A stretch of DNA of 64,000 bases from Raineyella sp044508675 (GCA_044508675.1 JBIQHF010000013.1:22801-86800); one strand, 5' to 3'. Shown: positions 33,942 to 43,483, numbered from the stretch's first letter. The notes: a model not told the origin generated them from the sequence alone. A program made the numbers and translations.

Positions 33942-34826
33942 GTGACTGATGGGATGAATGCCGCCAACGGACTGGACGACACCGCCGAGCAGTGGGTTGT
34001 CACCCTGAGCTGCAGTGACCGTCCGGGGATCGTGCACAAGGTGACCGGCGCGGTGGTCGCCGCCGAGGGCAACATCACCGAGTTGCAGCAGTTCTCCAGC
34101 CAGGACACCGGGAACTTCTTCATTCGGCTGCAGTTCGCCACCGCACTGCCGCAGGGCATGATCGTGGACCATCTCGCCCCGGTCGCCGCCCAGTTGGGGG
34201 CGACCTGGCAGATCGACCGGGTCGGGCGCCCGCTGCAGACCCTGGTGCTCGCCTCCAAGGCCGGCCACTGCCTGCAGGACCTGCTCTTCCGGCGCCACGC
34301 CGGTCACCTGGCGATCCAGGTGCCGCTGGTGATGTCCAACCACGAGAACCTGCGGGAACTGTCCGAGTTCTACGGGGTGTCCTTCGAGTCGCACTACGTC
34401 GTCCCGGAGACCAAGGCCGACTTCGAGCGCCGGGTGGTCCAGGTCGTCGAGGAGCAAGGCATCGAACTGGTGGTGCTCGCCCGCTACATGCAGATCCTCT
34501 CCCCCGAGCTCTGTGACTTCCTCCAGGGTCGCGCGATCAACATCCACCACTCGTTCCTGCCAGGCTTCAAGGGTGCGAACCCGTACCGCCAGGCCCACGC
34601 ACGCGGCGTCAAGCTGATCGGCGCCACCGCACACTTCGTGACGGCCGACCTGGACGAGGGCCCGATCATCGAGCAGAACGTGGTCCGGGTCGACCACTCG
34701 GACTCCCCCAGGCAGCTGATGTCGATCGGCCAGGACCAGGAGTCGCAGACCCTGACCGCGGCGGTGCGGCTCTTCTCCGAGCACCGGGTGCTCCTCGACG
34801 GGATCCGGACGATCGTCTTCCAGTAG
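33942..34826 (+). CDS. purU: Formyltetrahydrofolate deformylase
   Basis: Hydrolyses 10-formyl-tetrahydrofolate to formate and tetrahydrofolate, balancing the C1 pool. The 294-residue protein has an N-terminal ACT domain (CSDRPGIVHKVTGAVV, about 20-90) and a C-terminal formyltransferase fold with MSNHENL, VLARYMQILS, and the INIHHSFLPGFKGANPYRQA region carrying catalytic Asn/His; the matching Asp is in DLDEGPII. A hairpin terminator follows at 34844. C1 genes folD, purH and purN lie within 7 kb. Confidence 0.93.
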   Translation: MTDGMNAANGLDDTAEQWVVTLSCSDRPGIVHKVTGAVVAAEGNITELQQFSSQDTGNFFIRLQFATALPQGMIVDHLAPVAAQLGATWQIDRVGRPLQTLVLASKAGHCLQDLLFRRHAGHLAIQVPLVMSNHENLRELSEFYGVSFESHYVVPETKADFERRVVQVVEEQGIELVVLARYMQILSPELCDFLQGRAINIHHSFLPGFKGANPYRQAHARGVKLIGATAHFVTADLDEGPIIEQNVVRVDHSDSPRQLMSIGQDQESQTLTAAVRLFSEHRVLLDGIRTIVFQ

Positions 34827-34843
34827 AAATCCCCGGCACCGGA

Positions 34844-34874
34844 GGTCAGGCCCCTGCCAGCGCGGCGCCTGACC
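34844..34874 (+). terminator. Hairpin downstream of purU
   Basis: GGTCAGGC (34844-34851) pairs with GCCTGACC (34867-34874) 17 bases after the purU stop. No T-run follows. A TAGCGT -10 candidate for mdh lies just beyond, near 34880. Confidence 0.45.
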
Positions 34875-34940
34875 GGATGCTAGCGTCGTCCCGTACAGCC
34901 CCTCTGCTGCCCGCCAACCCCCGACGTTAGGGAGAACACC

Positions 34941-35930
34941 GTGTCCCAAGCCCCCGTCAAGGTCGCCGTCACCGGCGGTGCCGGTCACATCGCCTACAGC
35001 CTGCTCTTCCGCATCATCCAGGGCCAGCTGGCCGGTCCGGACACCCCTGTGGAGTTGCGCCTGCTGGAGATCCCGCCGGCCATGAAGGCCCTCGAGGGCG
35101 TGGCGATGGAGATCGAGGACTGCGCGTCCCCGCTGGTCTCCGACATCGTCATGAGCGACGACCCGAACGTCGCCTTCGACGGCGCCAACATCGTCCTGAT
35201 GGTCGGCGCCCGCCCGCGCGGCAAGGGTATGAACCGCTCCGACCTGCTGGCCGCCAACGGCGCGATCTTCGCCCCGCAGGGCAAGGCGATCAACGACCAC
35301 GCCGCTGACAACGTGCGCGTCCTGGTCACGGGCAACCCAGCCAACACCAACACGCTGATCGCCCGCACCCACGCCCCGGACGTGCCGGCCACCCGCTTCA
35401 CCTCGCTGATGCGCCTGGACCACAACCGGGCCAAGGCCCAGCTGTCGAAGAAGACCGGCTTCTCGGTCAACTACATCGAGCGCGTCATCGTGTGGGGCAA
35501 CCACTCCGACACCCAGTACCCCGACGTCAACCACGCGACCATCGCCAACCGGCCGGCCCTCGATGTCGTCAATGATGTCGAGTGGGTGGAGAACACCTTC
35601 ATCCCGACCGTGGCCAAGCGCGGCGGCGCGATCATCGACGCGCGCGGCGCCTCCTCCGCCACCTCGGCCGCCAACGCCACCGCCGACCACATGCATGACC
35701 TGCTGCTGGGCAGCCCGGAGGGCGACTGGGTCACCATGGGCGTCACCTCCGACGGCTCGTACGGCGTTCCGGAGGGCTTGGTCTTCGGTATGCCCTGCAC
35801 CACCGCCAACGGCGAGTACGAGATCGTCCAGGGCCTGGAGTTCACCGACTTCGGCAAGGCGAAGTTGGCCGAGACCATCGAGGAGCTCGAGAACGAGCGC
35901 AAGGCCGTCCGCGAGCTCGGCCTGATCTGA
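34941..35930 (+). CDS. mdh: Malate dehydrogenase
   Basis: NAD-dependent oxidation of malate to oxaloacetate in the TCA cycle, and the reverse reaction toward succinate/propionate. The 329-residue actinobacterial-type MDH has the Rossmann start VTGGAGHIAYSL, the mobile loop ARPRGKGMNRSDLL with substrate arginines, NPANTNTLIA, and the catalytic His in WGNHSDTQYPD. GTG follows AGGGAG at a good distance. A strong hairpin terminator stands right after the stop. Confidence 0.95.
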   Translation: MSQAPVKVAVTGGAGHIAYSLLFRIIQGQLAGPDTPVELRLLEIPPAMKALEGVAMEIEDCASPLVSDIVMSDDPNVAFDGANIVLMVGARPRGKGMNRSDLLAANGAIFAPQGKAINDHAADNVRVLVTGNPANTNTLIARTHAPDVPATRFTSLMRLDHNRAKAQLSKKTGFSVNYIERVIVWGNHSDTQYPDVNHATIANRPALDVVNDVEWVENTFIPTVAKRGGAIIDARGASSATSAANATADHMHDLLLGSPEGDWVTMGVTSDGSYGVPEGLVFGMPCTTANGEYEIVQGLEFTDFGKAKLAETIEELENERKAVRELGLI

Positions 35931-35938
35931 GCCACGTA

Positions 35939-35975
35939 CGAAGGGGCGGGGACCGATTCGGTCCCCGCCCCTTCG
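35939..35975 (+). terminator. Strong GC-rich hairpin after mdh
   Basis: A perfect 16-base stem (35939-35954 with 35960-35975, loop GATTC) starts 8 bases after the mdh stop, followed by the T-rich TGGTTGTTG. It lies between convergent genes mdh and the DUF3017 gene. Confidence 0.75.
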
Positions 35976-36026
35976 TGGTTGTTGCGCTTCGTCACCGGTG
36001 GAGTCGGGCCGCAGGCCACGGCCGGC

Positions 36027-36494
36027 TCACCCCGCTGTGAAGGTCGACCTGATCAGCGGTCCGAGGTCCGAGCCGAGCCGCGAGAGCACCATCACGATGA
36101 TCCCGACGCCGACCAGCAGCATCCAGGTGACATCGGCGGGCTTCGTACGGACCCGCAGCAGGCCCGCCTTGTCGCTCGGGAGGATCGCCCGGACCAGTGC
36201 GCCGACGATCATGCCTCCGCCGACGAGGCAGGCGCCGACCTGCCACGCACCGAAGCCGGTGGTCACCATCCCGACGGCCATGATCGCGAGCACGACCAGC
36301 AGCCACTTCAGGTCCAGCCCGGGGTCGGCACGGACCCGCTCCGGCCCCGAGAACGGGACGCCGGTGGGCGGCAACGTTCCCGGGGCGGGCGGGTCGGGCG
36401 GAATCGGGTTCGGCCCCGGCAGCGGGATCCCAGCGCTACCCCCGGGCCCGGACCGATCCGCCCCGGACCCGAAGTCACCCGACCCTGTCGTCAC
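36027..36494 (-). CDS. DUF3017-type small membrane protein
   Basis: A 155-residue protein with a Gly/Pro-rich, low-complexity N-terminal 60 residues followed by three hydrophobic helices (LKWLLVVLAIMAVGMVTTG, QVGACLVGGGMIVGALV, WMLLVGVGIIVMVL). The GTG start overlaps the folD stop (GTGA). DUF3017 proteins sit beside folD across Actinobacteria, which supports the family call. No function is known. Confidence 0.75.
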   Translation of the reverse strand: MTTGSGDFGSGADRSGPGGSAGIPLPGPNPIPPDPPAPGTLPPTGVPFSGPERVRADPGLDLKWLLVVLAIMAVGMVTTGFGAWQVGACLVGGGMIVGALVRAILPSDKAGLLRVRTKPADVTWMLLVGVGIIVMVLSRLGSDLGPLIRSTFTAG

Positions 36495-37342
36495 CTGGCC
36501 AGCTGCTCCGCACGCTCGACGACGTTCGCCAGCAGCATCGCGCGGGTCATCAGACCGACGCCGCCCGGTGTCGGAGCGACCTTGGACGCCACCTCCCAGA
36601 CCGACGTGTCGAAGTCACCGACCAGACCCTCGTCGGTACGCGTCATGCCGACGTCGACGAGCACCGCGCCCGGACGCACCATGTCGGCGGTGACCAGGCC
36701 GGGGCTGCCGGCCGCACCCACGATGATGTCGGCCCGCCGGGTGTGTTCGGCCAGGTTGCGGGTGCCGGTGTGGCAGAGCGTGACGGTCGCGTTCTCGGTG
36801 CGCCGGGTGAGCAGCAGGCCCAGCGGGCGGCCGACGGTGGTGCCACGGCCGATGACGCAGACCTCCGCGCCATTGAGCTCGACGTCGTTGCGGCGCAGCA
36901 GGTCGATGATGCCGCGCGGGGTGCACGGCAGCGGGGCCTCGACGCCGAGCACGAGGCGACCGAGGTTGGTCGGGTGCAGGCCGTCGGCGTCCTTGTCGGG
37001 ATCGATCTGCTCCAGCGCCCAGTTGTCGTCCAGGTGGGGCGGCAGCGGCAGCTGGACGATGTAGCCGGTGCAGGCCGGGTCGGCGTTGAGACGAGCGATC
37101 TCCTCCGACAGCCGGGCTGCGGACGTATCCGCGGGCAGGTCGATGCGGATGGATGCGATGCCGACCTCGGCGCAGTCGCGATGCTTGCCGCGGACGTACG
37201 CCTGGCTCCCCGGGTCGTCACCGACCAGGATCGTCCCCAATCCGGGGGTGGTGCCCTGGTCGACCAGGGCGGCCACCCGGGCCTTGAGGTCCTGCTTGAT
37301 CGCTGTCGCCGCGATCTTGCCGTCCATCTTGGTTGCGGTCAT
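36491..37342 (-). CDS. folD: Bifunctional methylenetetrahydrofolate dehydrogenase/cyclohydrolase
   Basis: Interconverts 5,10-methylene-, methenyl- and 10-formyl-tetrahydrofolate with NADP. The 283-residue enzyme has the catalytic Y-x-x-x-K in AYVRGKHRD, QLPLPPHL, DKDADGLHPTN, the dinucleotide loop VIGRGTTVGRP and APTPGGVGLMTRAML. GGAGGAG lies about 8 bases before the ATG at 37342. It supplies 10-formyl-THF to purH and purN encoded immediately upstream on the same strand. Confidence 0.95.
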   Translation of the reverse strand: MTATKMDGKIAATAIKQDLKARVAALVDQGTTPGLGTILVGDDPGSQAYVRGKHRDCAEVGIASIRIDLPADTSAARLSEEIARLNADPACTGYIVQLPLPPHLDDNWALEQIDPDKDADGLHPTNLGRLVLGVEAPLPCTPRGIIDLLRRNDVELNGAEVCVIGRGTTVGRPLGLLLTRRTENATVTLCHTGTRNLAEHTRRADIIVGAAGSPGLVTADMVRPGAVLVDVGMTRTDEGLVGDFDTSVWEVASKVAPTPGGVGLMTRAMLLANVVERAEQLAR

Positions 37343-37487
37343 TCGCACTGCTCCTCCACCTCGGGCTCGGAAGGCGTACGGCTGAGGCCGATCCGTACGA
37401 CACACGCCCACAGCCTAGTGCCCCCGCCCCGACCGGGACGCCGCGCAACCGGCGACGGGCTGCGGTAAGCGGCGCCGAAGCACGACG

Positions 37488-37528
37488 GGGGCCGGGAACC
37501 GACCGTCCTGCAGTCGGTCCCCGGCCCC
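37488..37528 (-). terminator. Hairpin downstream of purH
   Basis: A 16-base stem with one mismatch (37488-37503 with 37513-37528) lies 36 bases after the purH stop and upstream of folD. No T-run is present. Confidence 0.55.
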
Positions 37529-37563
37529 AGTAGCACGGATGGCGCGCCTTCCCGGCGCCCCGA

Positions 37564-39129
37564 TCAGTGGAAGAAGTGGCGCGTCCCGGTGAAGTACATG
37601 GTGACGCCCGCGGCCTTGGCTGCTTCGATCGTCTCCTCGTCGCGGATCGACCCGCCGGGCTGCACGATCGCCTTCACCGCGGCGTCGATCAGGATCTGCG
37701 GTCCGTCGCTGAACGGGAAGAAGGCGTCGGAGGCGGCCACCGACCCGGCGGCCCGGTCCCCGGCCCGCTCGACGGCCAGCTTGCAGGAGTCGACCCGGTT
37801 CACCTGGCCCATGCCGATGCCGACCGAGGCGCCGTCCTTCGCCAGCAGGATCGCGTTCGACTTCACGGCCCGACACGCCCGCCAGGCGAAGGACAGGTCC
37901 CGCAGGGTCGCCTCGTCAGCGGCCTGGCCGGCGACGAGCTGCCAGGTGGCGGGATCATCACCTGGCGCCTGGAAGGAATCGGGCTCCATCAGCAGGGCGC
38001 CCCCGGAGATCTGCCGCAGGTCTCGGTCGCGGTGGGTGTAGGCGGGAGCCGACAGCAGGCGGACGTTCTTCTTCTGGGACAGGATCTCCAGGGCACCGTC
38101 CTCGTAGCCGGGGGCGATGACGACCTCGGTGAAGATGTCCTTCACCGTCTCGGCCATCGCGACCGACACCGGACGGTTGGTGGCGATCACGCCGCCGAAG
38201 GCGGACAGCGGGTCGCAGGCGTGGGCCCGGGCGTGGGCGTCGGCGATGTCGGTGCCGACCGCGATGCCGCACGGGTTCGCGTGCTTCATGATCGCCACGC
38301 ACGGCTCGTCGAAGTCGTACGCGGCCCGGTAGGCGGCGTCACCGTCGGTGTAGTTGTTGTACGACATCGCCTTGCCGTGCAGCTGCTCGGCCTGGGTCAG
38401 CCCAGCCGGGCCATCGGCGTCGGAGTACAGCGCGGCGGCCTGGTGCGAGTTCTCCCCGTAGCGCAGGGGGCCGACCTTGTCCCAGGAGCCGCCGACCCAG
38501 GCCGGGAAGTTGTCACCGCCGGAGGAGTCGGTCAGCACCGACCCCATCCACGACGCGACCGCAATGTCGTACTCGGCGGTGTGGACGAACGCGGCGGAGG
38601 CCAGCTGCTGGCGCTCGGCGAGCGTGAAGCCACCCTCGGCCAGCGCGCGCCGGAGGTCGGCGTACTGGGCCGGTGCGGTGATGATCGCCACGCTCGGGTG
38701 GTTCTTGGCTGCGGCGCGGACCATCGACGGGCCGCCGATGTCGATCTGCTCCACGCACTCGTCCGCGGTGGCGCCGGAGGCGACCGTCTCGCGGAACGGG
38801 TAGAGGTTGGACACGACCAGGTCGAAGGGCTGGACCCCCAGCTCGACCAGCTGGTCGCGGTGCGACGGGAGCCGCCGGTCGGCGAGGATGCCGGCGTGGA
38901 TCTTCGGGTGCAGGGTCTTGACCCGGCCGTCGAGGCACTCCGGGAAACCGGTGACGTCCTCCACCGGGATGACCGGGACGCCGGCGGCGGCCAGCTGCTT
39001 GGCGGTCGAGCCGGTGGAGACGACCTCCACGCCGGCGGCGGTCAGGGCCCGCCCCAGTTCGTCGAGGCCGGTCTTGTCGTAGACGGACACCAGTGCGCGC
39101 TTGATGGGCAGGCGATCGGGTGAGGACAT
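37564..39129 (-). CDS. purH: Bifunctional AICAR formyltransferase/IMP cyclohydrolase
   Basis: Last two steps of de novo IMP synthesis. The 521-residue protein has an N-terminal MGS-like IMP cyclohydrolase domain (ALVSVYDKTGL, TGSTAKQLAAAGV, HPKIHAGIL) and a C-terminal formyltransferase domain with KAMSYNNYTD, IMKHANPCG carrying catalytic Lys/His, and SDAFFPFSDG. It lies downstream of purN on the same strand, separated by about 70 bases, in the usual purN-purH order. Confidence 0.96.
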   Translation of the reverse strand: MSSPDRLPIKRALVSVYDKTGLDELGRALTAAGVEVVSTGSTAKQLAAAGVPVIPVEDVTGFPECLDGRVKTLHPKIHAGILADRRLPSHRDQLVELGVQPFDLVVSNLYPFRETVASGATADECVEQIDIGGPSMVRAAAKNHPSVAIITAPAQYADLRRALAEGGFTLAERQQLASAAFVHTAEYDIAVASWMGSVLTDSSGGDNFPAWVGGSWDKVGPLRYGENSHQAAALYSDADGPAGLTQAEQLHGKAMSYNNYTDGDAAYRAAYDFDEPCVAIMKHANPCGIAVGTDIADAHARAHACDPLSAFGGVIATNRPVSVAMAETVKDIFTEVVIAPGYEDGALEILSQKKNVRLLSAPAYTHRDRDLRQISGGALLMEPDSFQAPGDDPATWQLVAGQAADEATLRDLSFAWRACRAVKSNAILLAKDGASVGIGMGQVNRVDSCKLAVERAGDRAAGSVAASDAFFPFSDGPQILIDAAVKAIVQPGGSIRDEETIEAAKAAGVTMYFTGTRHFFH

Positions 39130-39200
39130 GGAACCTTCTTCCGTGAGGGGTCGGGACGTAGGGGTGTGGCGGGCGCGGTCTGCCCCGGAAGGCCAGTCGG

Positions 39201-39803
39201 TCAGGCGTCGGAGGGGCGTGCCGCGCGGTCGGCGAGGTCGGCGAGGGTCTCGATCAGCAGTCGTCGCTCCTCGACCTTGATCCGTTCGTGGAGCGTCTCG
39301 ACGGTGTCCTCCTCCAGCACCGGCACCGCGGCCTGGGCGATGATCTGGCCGGTATCGACGCCGTCATCGACGAAGAACACGGTGGCGCCGGAGACCTTGA
39401 CGCCCGCGGCCAGGGCGTCGCGTGGGCCGTGGGTGCCGGGGAACGACGGCAGCAGCGCCGGATGCGTGTTGATCATCCGACCGGCGAAGCGGTCGAGGAA
39501 GGCCGGGCCGACCAGCTTCATGAAGCCGGCACTGACGACCAGGTCCGGCTCGTACGCCGCGACCGCCTCGGTCAGCTTGCGGTCCCAGGCCGCACGGTCG
39601 TCGCCCTTGCGCAGCGGCACCACGAAGGTGGGCAGGCCCGCCGCACGGCCGCGTTCCAGACCGTACGCATCCTCCCGGTCGGCACCGACCGCCACCACCT
39701 GCACCTGGTGTGCGCCCGACCAGGCGGGGTCGGCGCAGGCATCGAGCAGGGACTGCAACAACGTGCCCGAACCGGACACCAGGACGACCACGGAGAAAGC
39801 CAC
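39201..39803 (-). CDS. purN: Phosphoribosylglycinamide formyltransferase
   Basis: Transfers formyl from 10-formyl-THF to GAR in purine synthesis. The 200-residue protein has VLVSGSGTLLQSLL, SAGFMKLVGPAF, the catalytic NTHPALLPSFPGTHG (Asn, His) and VDDGVDTGQII (Asp). The GTG at 39803 is supported by TAGGCT 6 bases upstream. It precedes purH and follows the DUF6350 membrane protein. Confidence 0.95.
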   Translation of the reverse strand: MAFSVVVLVSGSGTLLQSLLDACADPAWSGAHQVQVVAVGADREDAYGLERGRAAGLPTFVVPLRKGDDRAAWDRKLTEAVAAYEPDLVVSAGFMKLVGPAFLDRFAGRMINTHPALLPSFPGTHGPRDALAAGVKVSGATVFFVDDGVDTGQIIAQAAVPVLEEDTVETLHERIKVEERRLLIETLADLADRAARPSDA

Positions 39804-39815
39804 GGCAGCAGCCTA
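39804..39815 (-). promoter_or_regulatory. Leaderless promoter -10 element for purN
   Basis: TAGGCT (39815-39810, minus strand), 6-base spacer, GTG at 39803; it lies in the 13 bases between the DUF6350 stop and purN. Confidence 0.6.
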
Positions 39816-39816
39816 C

Positions 39817-41244
39817 TCAGCGCTCGCCGGCCTCGCCGGTACCGTCGATGCGCGGGACGGTGACCAGCGTGGATCCGGCGGTCGGGTCCGGGCCGGCCAC
39901 CAGGGTGCCGGACACGACGGGCCGGGCGGCAGCGGTACGACGGAGCCGCACCCAGCGCACGATGCCCCGGACCATTCCCACCAGCAGTCCCCCAGTAGTG
40001 GTGAGCAGAGTGCTGAGGACGAGCAGTTCCAGCGGACGAGGGCCCAGGTCTGTCAGTCGGGCCACGCCGAGGTTTCCACGGGTCAGCAACCCGAGGAGGG
40101 TGGCCAGGAGCCCGAGCAGCAGACCGACCAGCCCGCCGAACACCATCACGGTGTCGGGCCGGCGCCAGATCGTACGGCGCAGGAACACCCAAGCCGCCAG
40201 CCCGCCGGCCAGGACAGCGCCCGCCAGCCAGGCCAGGTCGCCGAGGGACCCGCCCTGGGCCGGCACCGCAGCCGACACGGGCCAGCCCGGCAGCAGACCG
40301 ACATGGGTGTCCGACGGGGAGACCAGGGACCCGTCGCCCAGCTCGATCCCGGCCCCGACCGTGTAGCTGAGGGCCCAGACGACAAAGGTCGGCACGTACA
40401 GCACCTGGGCCAGCACGGCCCCCAGGCCGCCGGCCACTCCGCCCCCGAGGGCTTCGGTGAGCACGACCAGTTGGCCACGATGCACCACGAGCCCGGTGAC
40501 CAGCGCTACGGCCCCGACCAGCACGAGGGCGGACAGGCCCACGCCGAGGGCCCGGGCCAGCTGACGGCTCCACCGCGGCCAGCGGATGCCACCGGCCGCG
40601 TCCGCCGTCCGGGACCGGGCCCAGCACACGGCCGCGACAGCCACCGCCAGCGCCCCGCCGAATGCCTTCGCCCCTTGGACAGGGCTTCCGGCAAGCAGGC
40701 CGGTCAGGCCGACGACGACGGCGTACGTGACGACAAGGAGGGTCCCGCGCAACAGCCTGGCCCGGGGCGGGAGGTCCCCCGGCCCGCCCAGTCGTCGCAG
40801 CACTGCGACACTCCCCTGGGCGAGCAGCACCCCCAGCAGCAGCGTCAGGCCGTACGGCACCAGCGTCCAGCGGGTGCCCTCCGCAACGAAGCCACCACCG
40901 TGGCCGGCCAGCCACAACTGGGTGGCGACCCTGAGCACGCCGGGGTACGAGCCGACGGGCGCGCTCAGCCAGGCCAGGGAGGAGAGCGTGGCGAGGGTCA
41001 CCCAACCGGCCACCGCGGAGGCGATTCCGGTAGCCACGGGAGCGACCCAACCGGGCCGCTCCACCGGGACGTAGGGGTCCTCCGTCACGGGCATCTGGGG
41101 ACGCAACCCGGTCACGCCCTCGACCATCGCCGTCTGGCCACTGTCCGTCGTCCGGGTGCGGCCCTCGTGGCGGCCACGCTGGGGACCTGAGGGCCGCCGA
41201 CGGTCCTGGCGGGTACGTGACGGGGTGTTCCGGTGCGGGCTCAT
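39817..41244 (-). CDS. DUF6350-like polytopic membrane protein
   Basis: A 475-residue protein with about a 75-residue charged, disordered cytoplasmic N-terminus and roughly ten hydrophobic helices (VATGIASAVAGWVTLATL, LTLLLGVLLAQGSVAVL and others). It ends in a polar tail. The position just upstream of purN-purH is conserved for DUF6350 proteins in Actinobacteria; this is the main basis of the family call. The ATG at 41244 has GGAGGGG a few bases upstream. Function unknown. Confidence 0.7.
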   Translation of the reverse strand: MSPHRNTPSRTRQDRRRPSGPQRGRHEGRTRTTDSGQTAMVEGVTGLRPQMPVTEDPYVPVERPGWVAPVATGIASAVAGWVTLATLSSLAWLSAPVGSYPGVLRVATQLWLAGHGGGFVAEGTRWTLVPYGLTLLLGVLLAQGSVAVLRRLGGPGDLPPRARLLRGTLLVVTYAVVVGLTGLLAGSPVQGAKAFGGALAVAVAAVCWARSRTADAAGGIRWPRWSRQLARALGVGLSALVLVGAVALVTGLVVHRGQLVVLTEALGGGVAGGLGAVLAQVLYVPTFVVWALSYTVGAGIELGDGSLVSPSDTHVGLLPGWPVSAAVPAQGGSLGDLAWLAGAVLAGGLAAWVFLRRTIWRRPDTVMVFGGLVGLLLGLLATLLGLLTRGNLGVARLTDLGPRPLELLVLSTLLTTTGGLLVGMVRGIVRWVRLRRTAAARPVVSGTLVAGPDPTAGSTLVTVPRIDGTGEAGER

Positions 41245-41403
41245 ATCCCCTCCATGCTCGCCTGCGGGGCGGGTTTGGGTCGCTAAGACACGCCTCACAG
41301 GGTAATGTCGATCTGGCCAAAGGTCCGTCGGGATGGGGGGATGTCTCGGTGGGTGCCGACCGGCTGTTACGGATCAGAACCCACACACTTGGAAGGGGCT
41401 GAA

Positions 41404-43347
41404 GTGGACGAGCAGGTACCGGGAAGTCCCCGACCTCGCCGAGCGGCTGACCCCGCACCCAGCGACGTTCCAGAGCCCATCGAAGCCTCCTGGCCGCAGG
41501 AGGATGCCCCGGCGCGGGCACGCCGAGCCCTCGACCCCCTTCCGGAGGAGGCACCGGCCTCCCCGGACGACGACTACTACTACGCCACCGAGGGTGATGA
41601 CGAGTACTCGGCCGCGGCCGATCACGACGTCGAGTCGCCCCGGGTCGGTGACGACCAGGGCGACTACGAGCTCCAGCCGGCCTACGGCGGCTACGACACG
41701 GTCACCGCCCCGGGCGGCTACGAGCCTGCTTCGCCCCGGGTCGGCTACGCCCCGGTCCCGACGCAGGAGGACTACGGCCCTGCCTCGGGCGACTCCGACG
41801 CGGCCGGTGACCCGGACCGCTGGGGTTACTCCGACGACTTGGCCGACCCGGCCGGGCCCGGCTCCCCGAGCTGGCCCACCACGCCGAGTCACCCCATCTC
41901 CCCCCTGGCCGCAGCCATGCCGCCCGGCGACGAGACGCCGGCGTCGTCGCCCTCCGCAACCGGAGGGGCGACACCGTCCGACCCCGGCAGCCCGACCCGC
42001 CCCTCGGCAGGCTCGGAACCGCCACGGCCACCCCGGGGTCCGTCGCGTGCCCTGGAATCCGAGTTCCCCCGTGGACGACGCAACCTGATCATCGGCCTGG
42101 TCGCCGCAGTCGTCGTGATCGCACTGATCGTCGGCGTGATCCTGCTGCGCGGCCGACTCACCGGACAGGGCCCCGGCGCTGCCTCGACTCCGAGCCAGAC
42201 CGCCGCTCCGGTGCTCAGCGCCGCGTCAATGATCACGGTCGACGACGTACGTCCACTCAACGGCGAGGCGGCCTGGGCTGAGACCCTGACCCAGGACCGG
42301 GTGGACGCGACCACTCCCCGGCCCAGTTGTGTGCTCCCGGACGCCGAGGGGACGCCCCTGCCGGTCGCGACCATGGTGCGGGAGATCCAGGCCGGCGGTG
42401 ACGACAGTACGTACGTGCTGCACGAGGCGGTCCAGTTCGACTCGGTCGAGGATGCGACGACCGCGAGCGAGCTGTGGACCCATCAGCTGGGTGACTGCAG
42501 CAAGCCGATCAGCCTGATCCTGAACGGCTGGAACGTCTCCGGCGTCGGCGACGCTGCGACCGGCGTCTCCACCGTCGTCCAGGACACGACCTCGATCCAC
42601 CACACCGTCCAGCTGGCCCGTACGGGGTCGGTGGTCCACGTCATCGACGCCTCGAGGCCCGACAGCACCCCCGAGGGGGCGGCGGTCGCCGGCATGCTCG
42701 GTGCAGTGGTCGGCCGCACCTGCGAGGCCGCCGGCGGCGCCTGTTCGGACGATCCGACCGCGGCCGGTGGGCTGCCCCCGAGCACCGCCGAGAACCCCGA
42801 GTTCCTCGCCAACGCCGACTTCCCCCGGATCACCCCGGGCACCGGTCGATGGGGAAGCACGCCGGTCGCGACAAGCTTCGAATTCTTCGGCACCCAGTGC
42901 GAGGGCCGGGACCTTGCCTCCGTCTCCGGCCCTTCGGCCCGCAAGCATCGCGCCTACTTGCTGCAGGAGGACGCGGCCGCCCCCGAGGGGACCTTCGGGG
43001 TCGACGAGTACATCCTCACCTTCGACGACAAGGGCGGAGCCGACGCCCTTGTCGACGAGCTGACCACATCGATCGACGGCTGCAGCAACAACATGCTGAC
43101 GGCCACTATCGACAAGACCGACGCGATCTCCAGCACGGCCAACAACTGGGAGGTCACGGGCCAGACCTGGGTGGTCACCCAGCAGATCGACCAGAACACC
43201 AAGCAGCGCTACCGCATCGGCCTGGTCCAGGTCGACCGGGACGTCATCTACACGCTGATCCCCACCGGTGAGTCGTTCGACTTCAGCAACGAGCAGTGGC
43301 GGGCGCTCTCCGAGCGGGCCGGACAGCGGTTCGCCTCCACCCTGTGA
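41404..43347 (+). CDS. Single-pass membrane protein with two PknH-sensor-like extracellular domains
   Basis: A 647-residue protein with no kinase domain. The first 225 residues are acidic, Pro/Ser/Tyr-rich and disordered, with YGGYDTVTAPGGYEPAS and VGYAPVP-type imperfect repeats. One helix follows (about 227-249). Outside are two homologous domains (about 270-450 and 475-645) resembling the PknH_C sensor fold, with paired cysteines (SCVLPD/GDCSKP/TCEAAGGAC, and QCEGRD/DGCSNN). AAGGGG precedes GTG 41404 by about 5 bases. In PknH this domain senses extracellular cues for a cytosolic Ser/Thr kinase; here the partner is unknown. Confidence 0.75.
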   Translation: MDEQVPGSPRPRRAADPAPSDVPEPIEASWPQEDAPARARRALDPLPEEAPASPDDDYYYATEGDDEYSAAADHDVESPRVGDDQGDYELQPAYGGYDTVTAPGGYEPASPRVGYAPVPTQEDYGPASGDSDAAGDPDRWGYSDDLADPAGPGSPSWPTTPSHPISPLAAAMPPGDETPASSPSATGGATPSDPGSPTRPSAGSEPPRPPRGPSRALESEFPRGRRNLIIGLVAAVVVIALIVGVILLRGRLTGQGPGAASTPSQTAAPVLSAASMITVDDVRPLNGEAAWAETLTQDRVDATTPRPSCVLPDAEGTPLPVATMVREIQAGGDDSTYVLHEAVQFDSVEDATTASELWTHQLGDCSKPISLILNGWNVSGVGDAATGVSTVVQDTTSIHHTVQLARTGSVVHVIDASRPDSTPEGAAVAGMLGAVVGRTCEAAGGACSDDPTAAGGLPPSTAENPEFLANADFPRITPGTGRWGSTPVATSFEFFGTQCEGRDLASVSGPSARKHRAYLLQEDAAAPEGTFGVDEYILTFDDKGGADALVDELTTSIDGCSNNMLTATIDKTDAISSTANNWEVTGQTWVVTQQIDQNTKQRYRIGLVQVDRDVIYTLIPTGESFDFSNEQWRALSERAGQRFASTL

Positions 43348-43413
43348 TCCTCGGTGGAGCTGCCGCTTCGGACCCCGCGGCGGTGACGTTCCCGGCGGCG
43401 TGAAGGAGTCGAC

Positions 43414-43461
43414 GACAGACGAGGGGCTCCCGGGATCACCCGGGAGCCCCTCTGGTCTGTC
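43414..43461. terminator. Bidirectional terminator hairpin
   Basis: AGGGGCTCCCGGG (43422-43434) pairs perfectly with 43439-43451 around the loop ATCA. An outer GACAGAC/GTCTGTC stem extends it to 43414-43461. It lies between the convergent PknH-sensor gene and sucD. Confidence 0.75.
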
Positions 43462-43483
43462 GCCCCGTCGCTGCGGGTACGGC

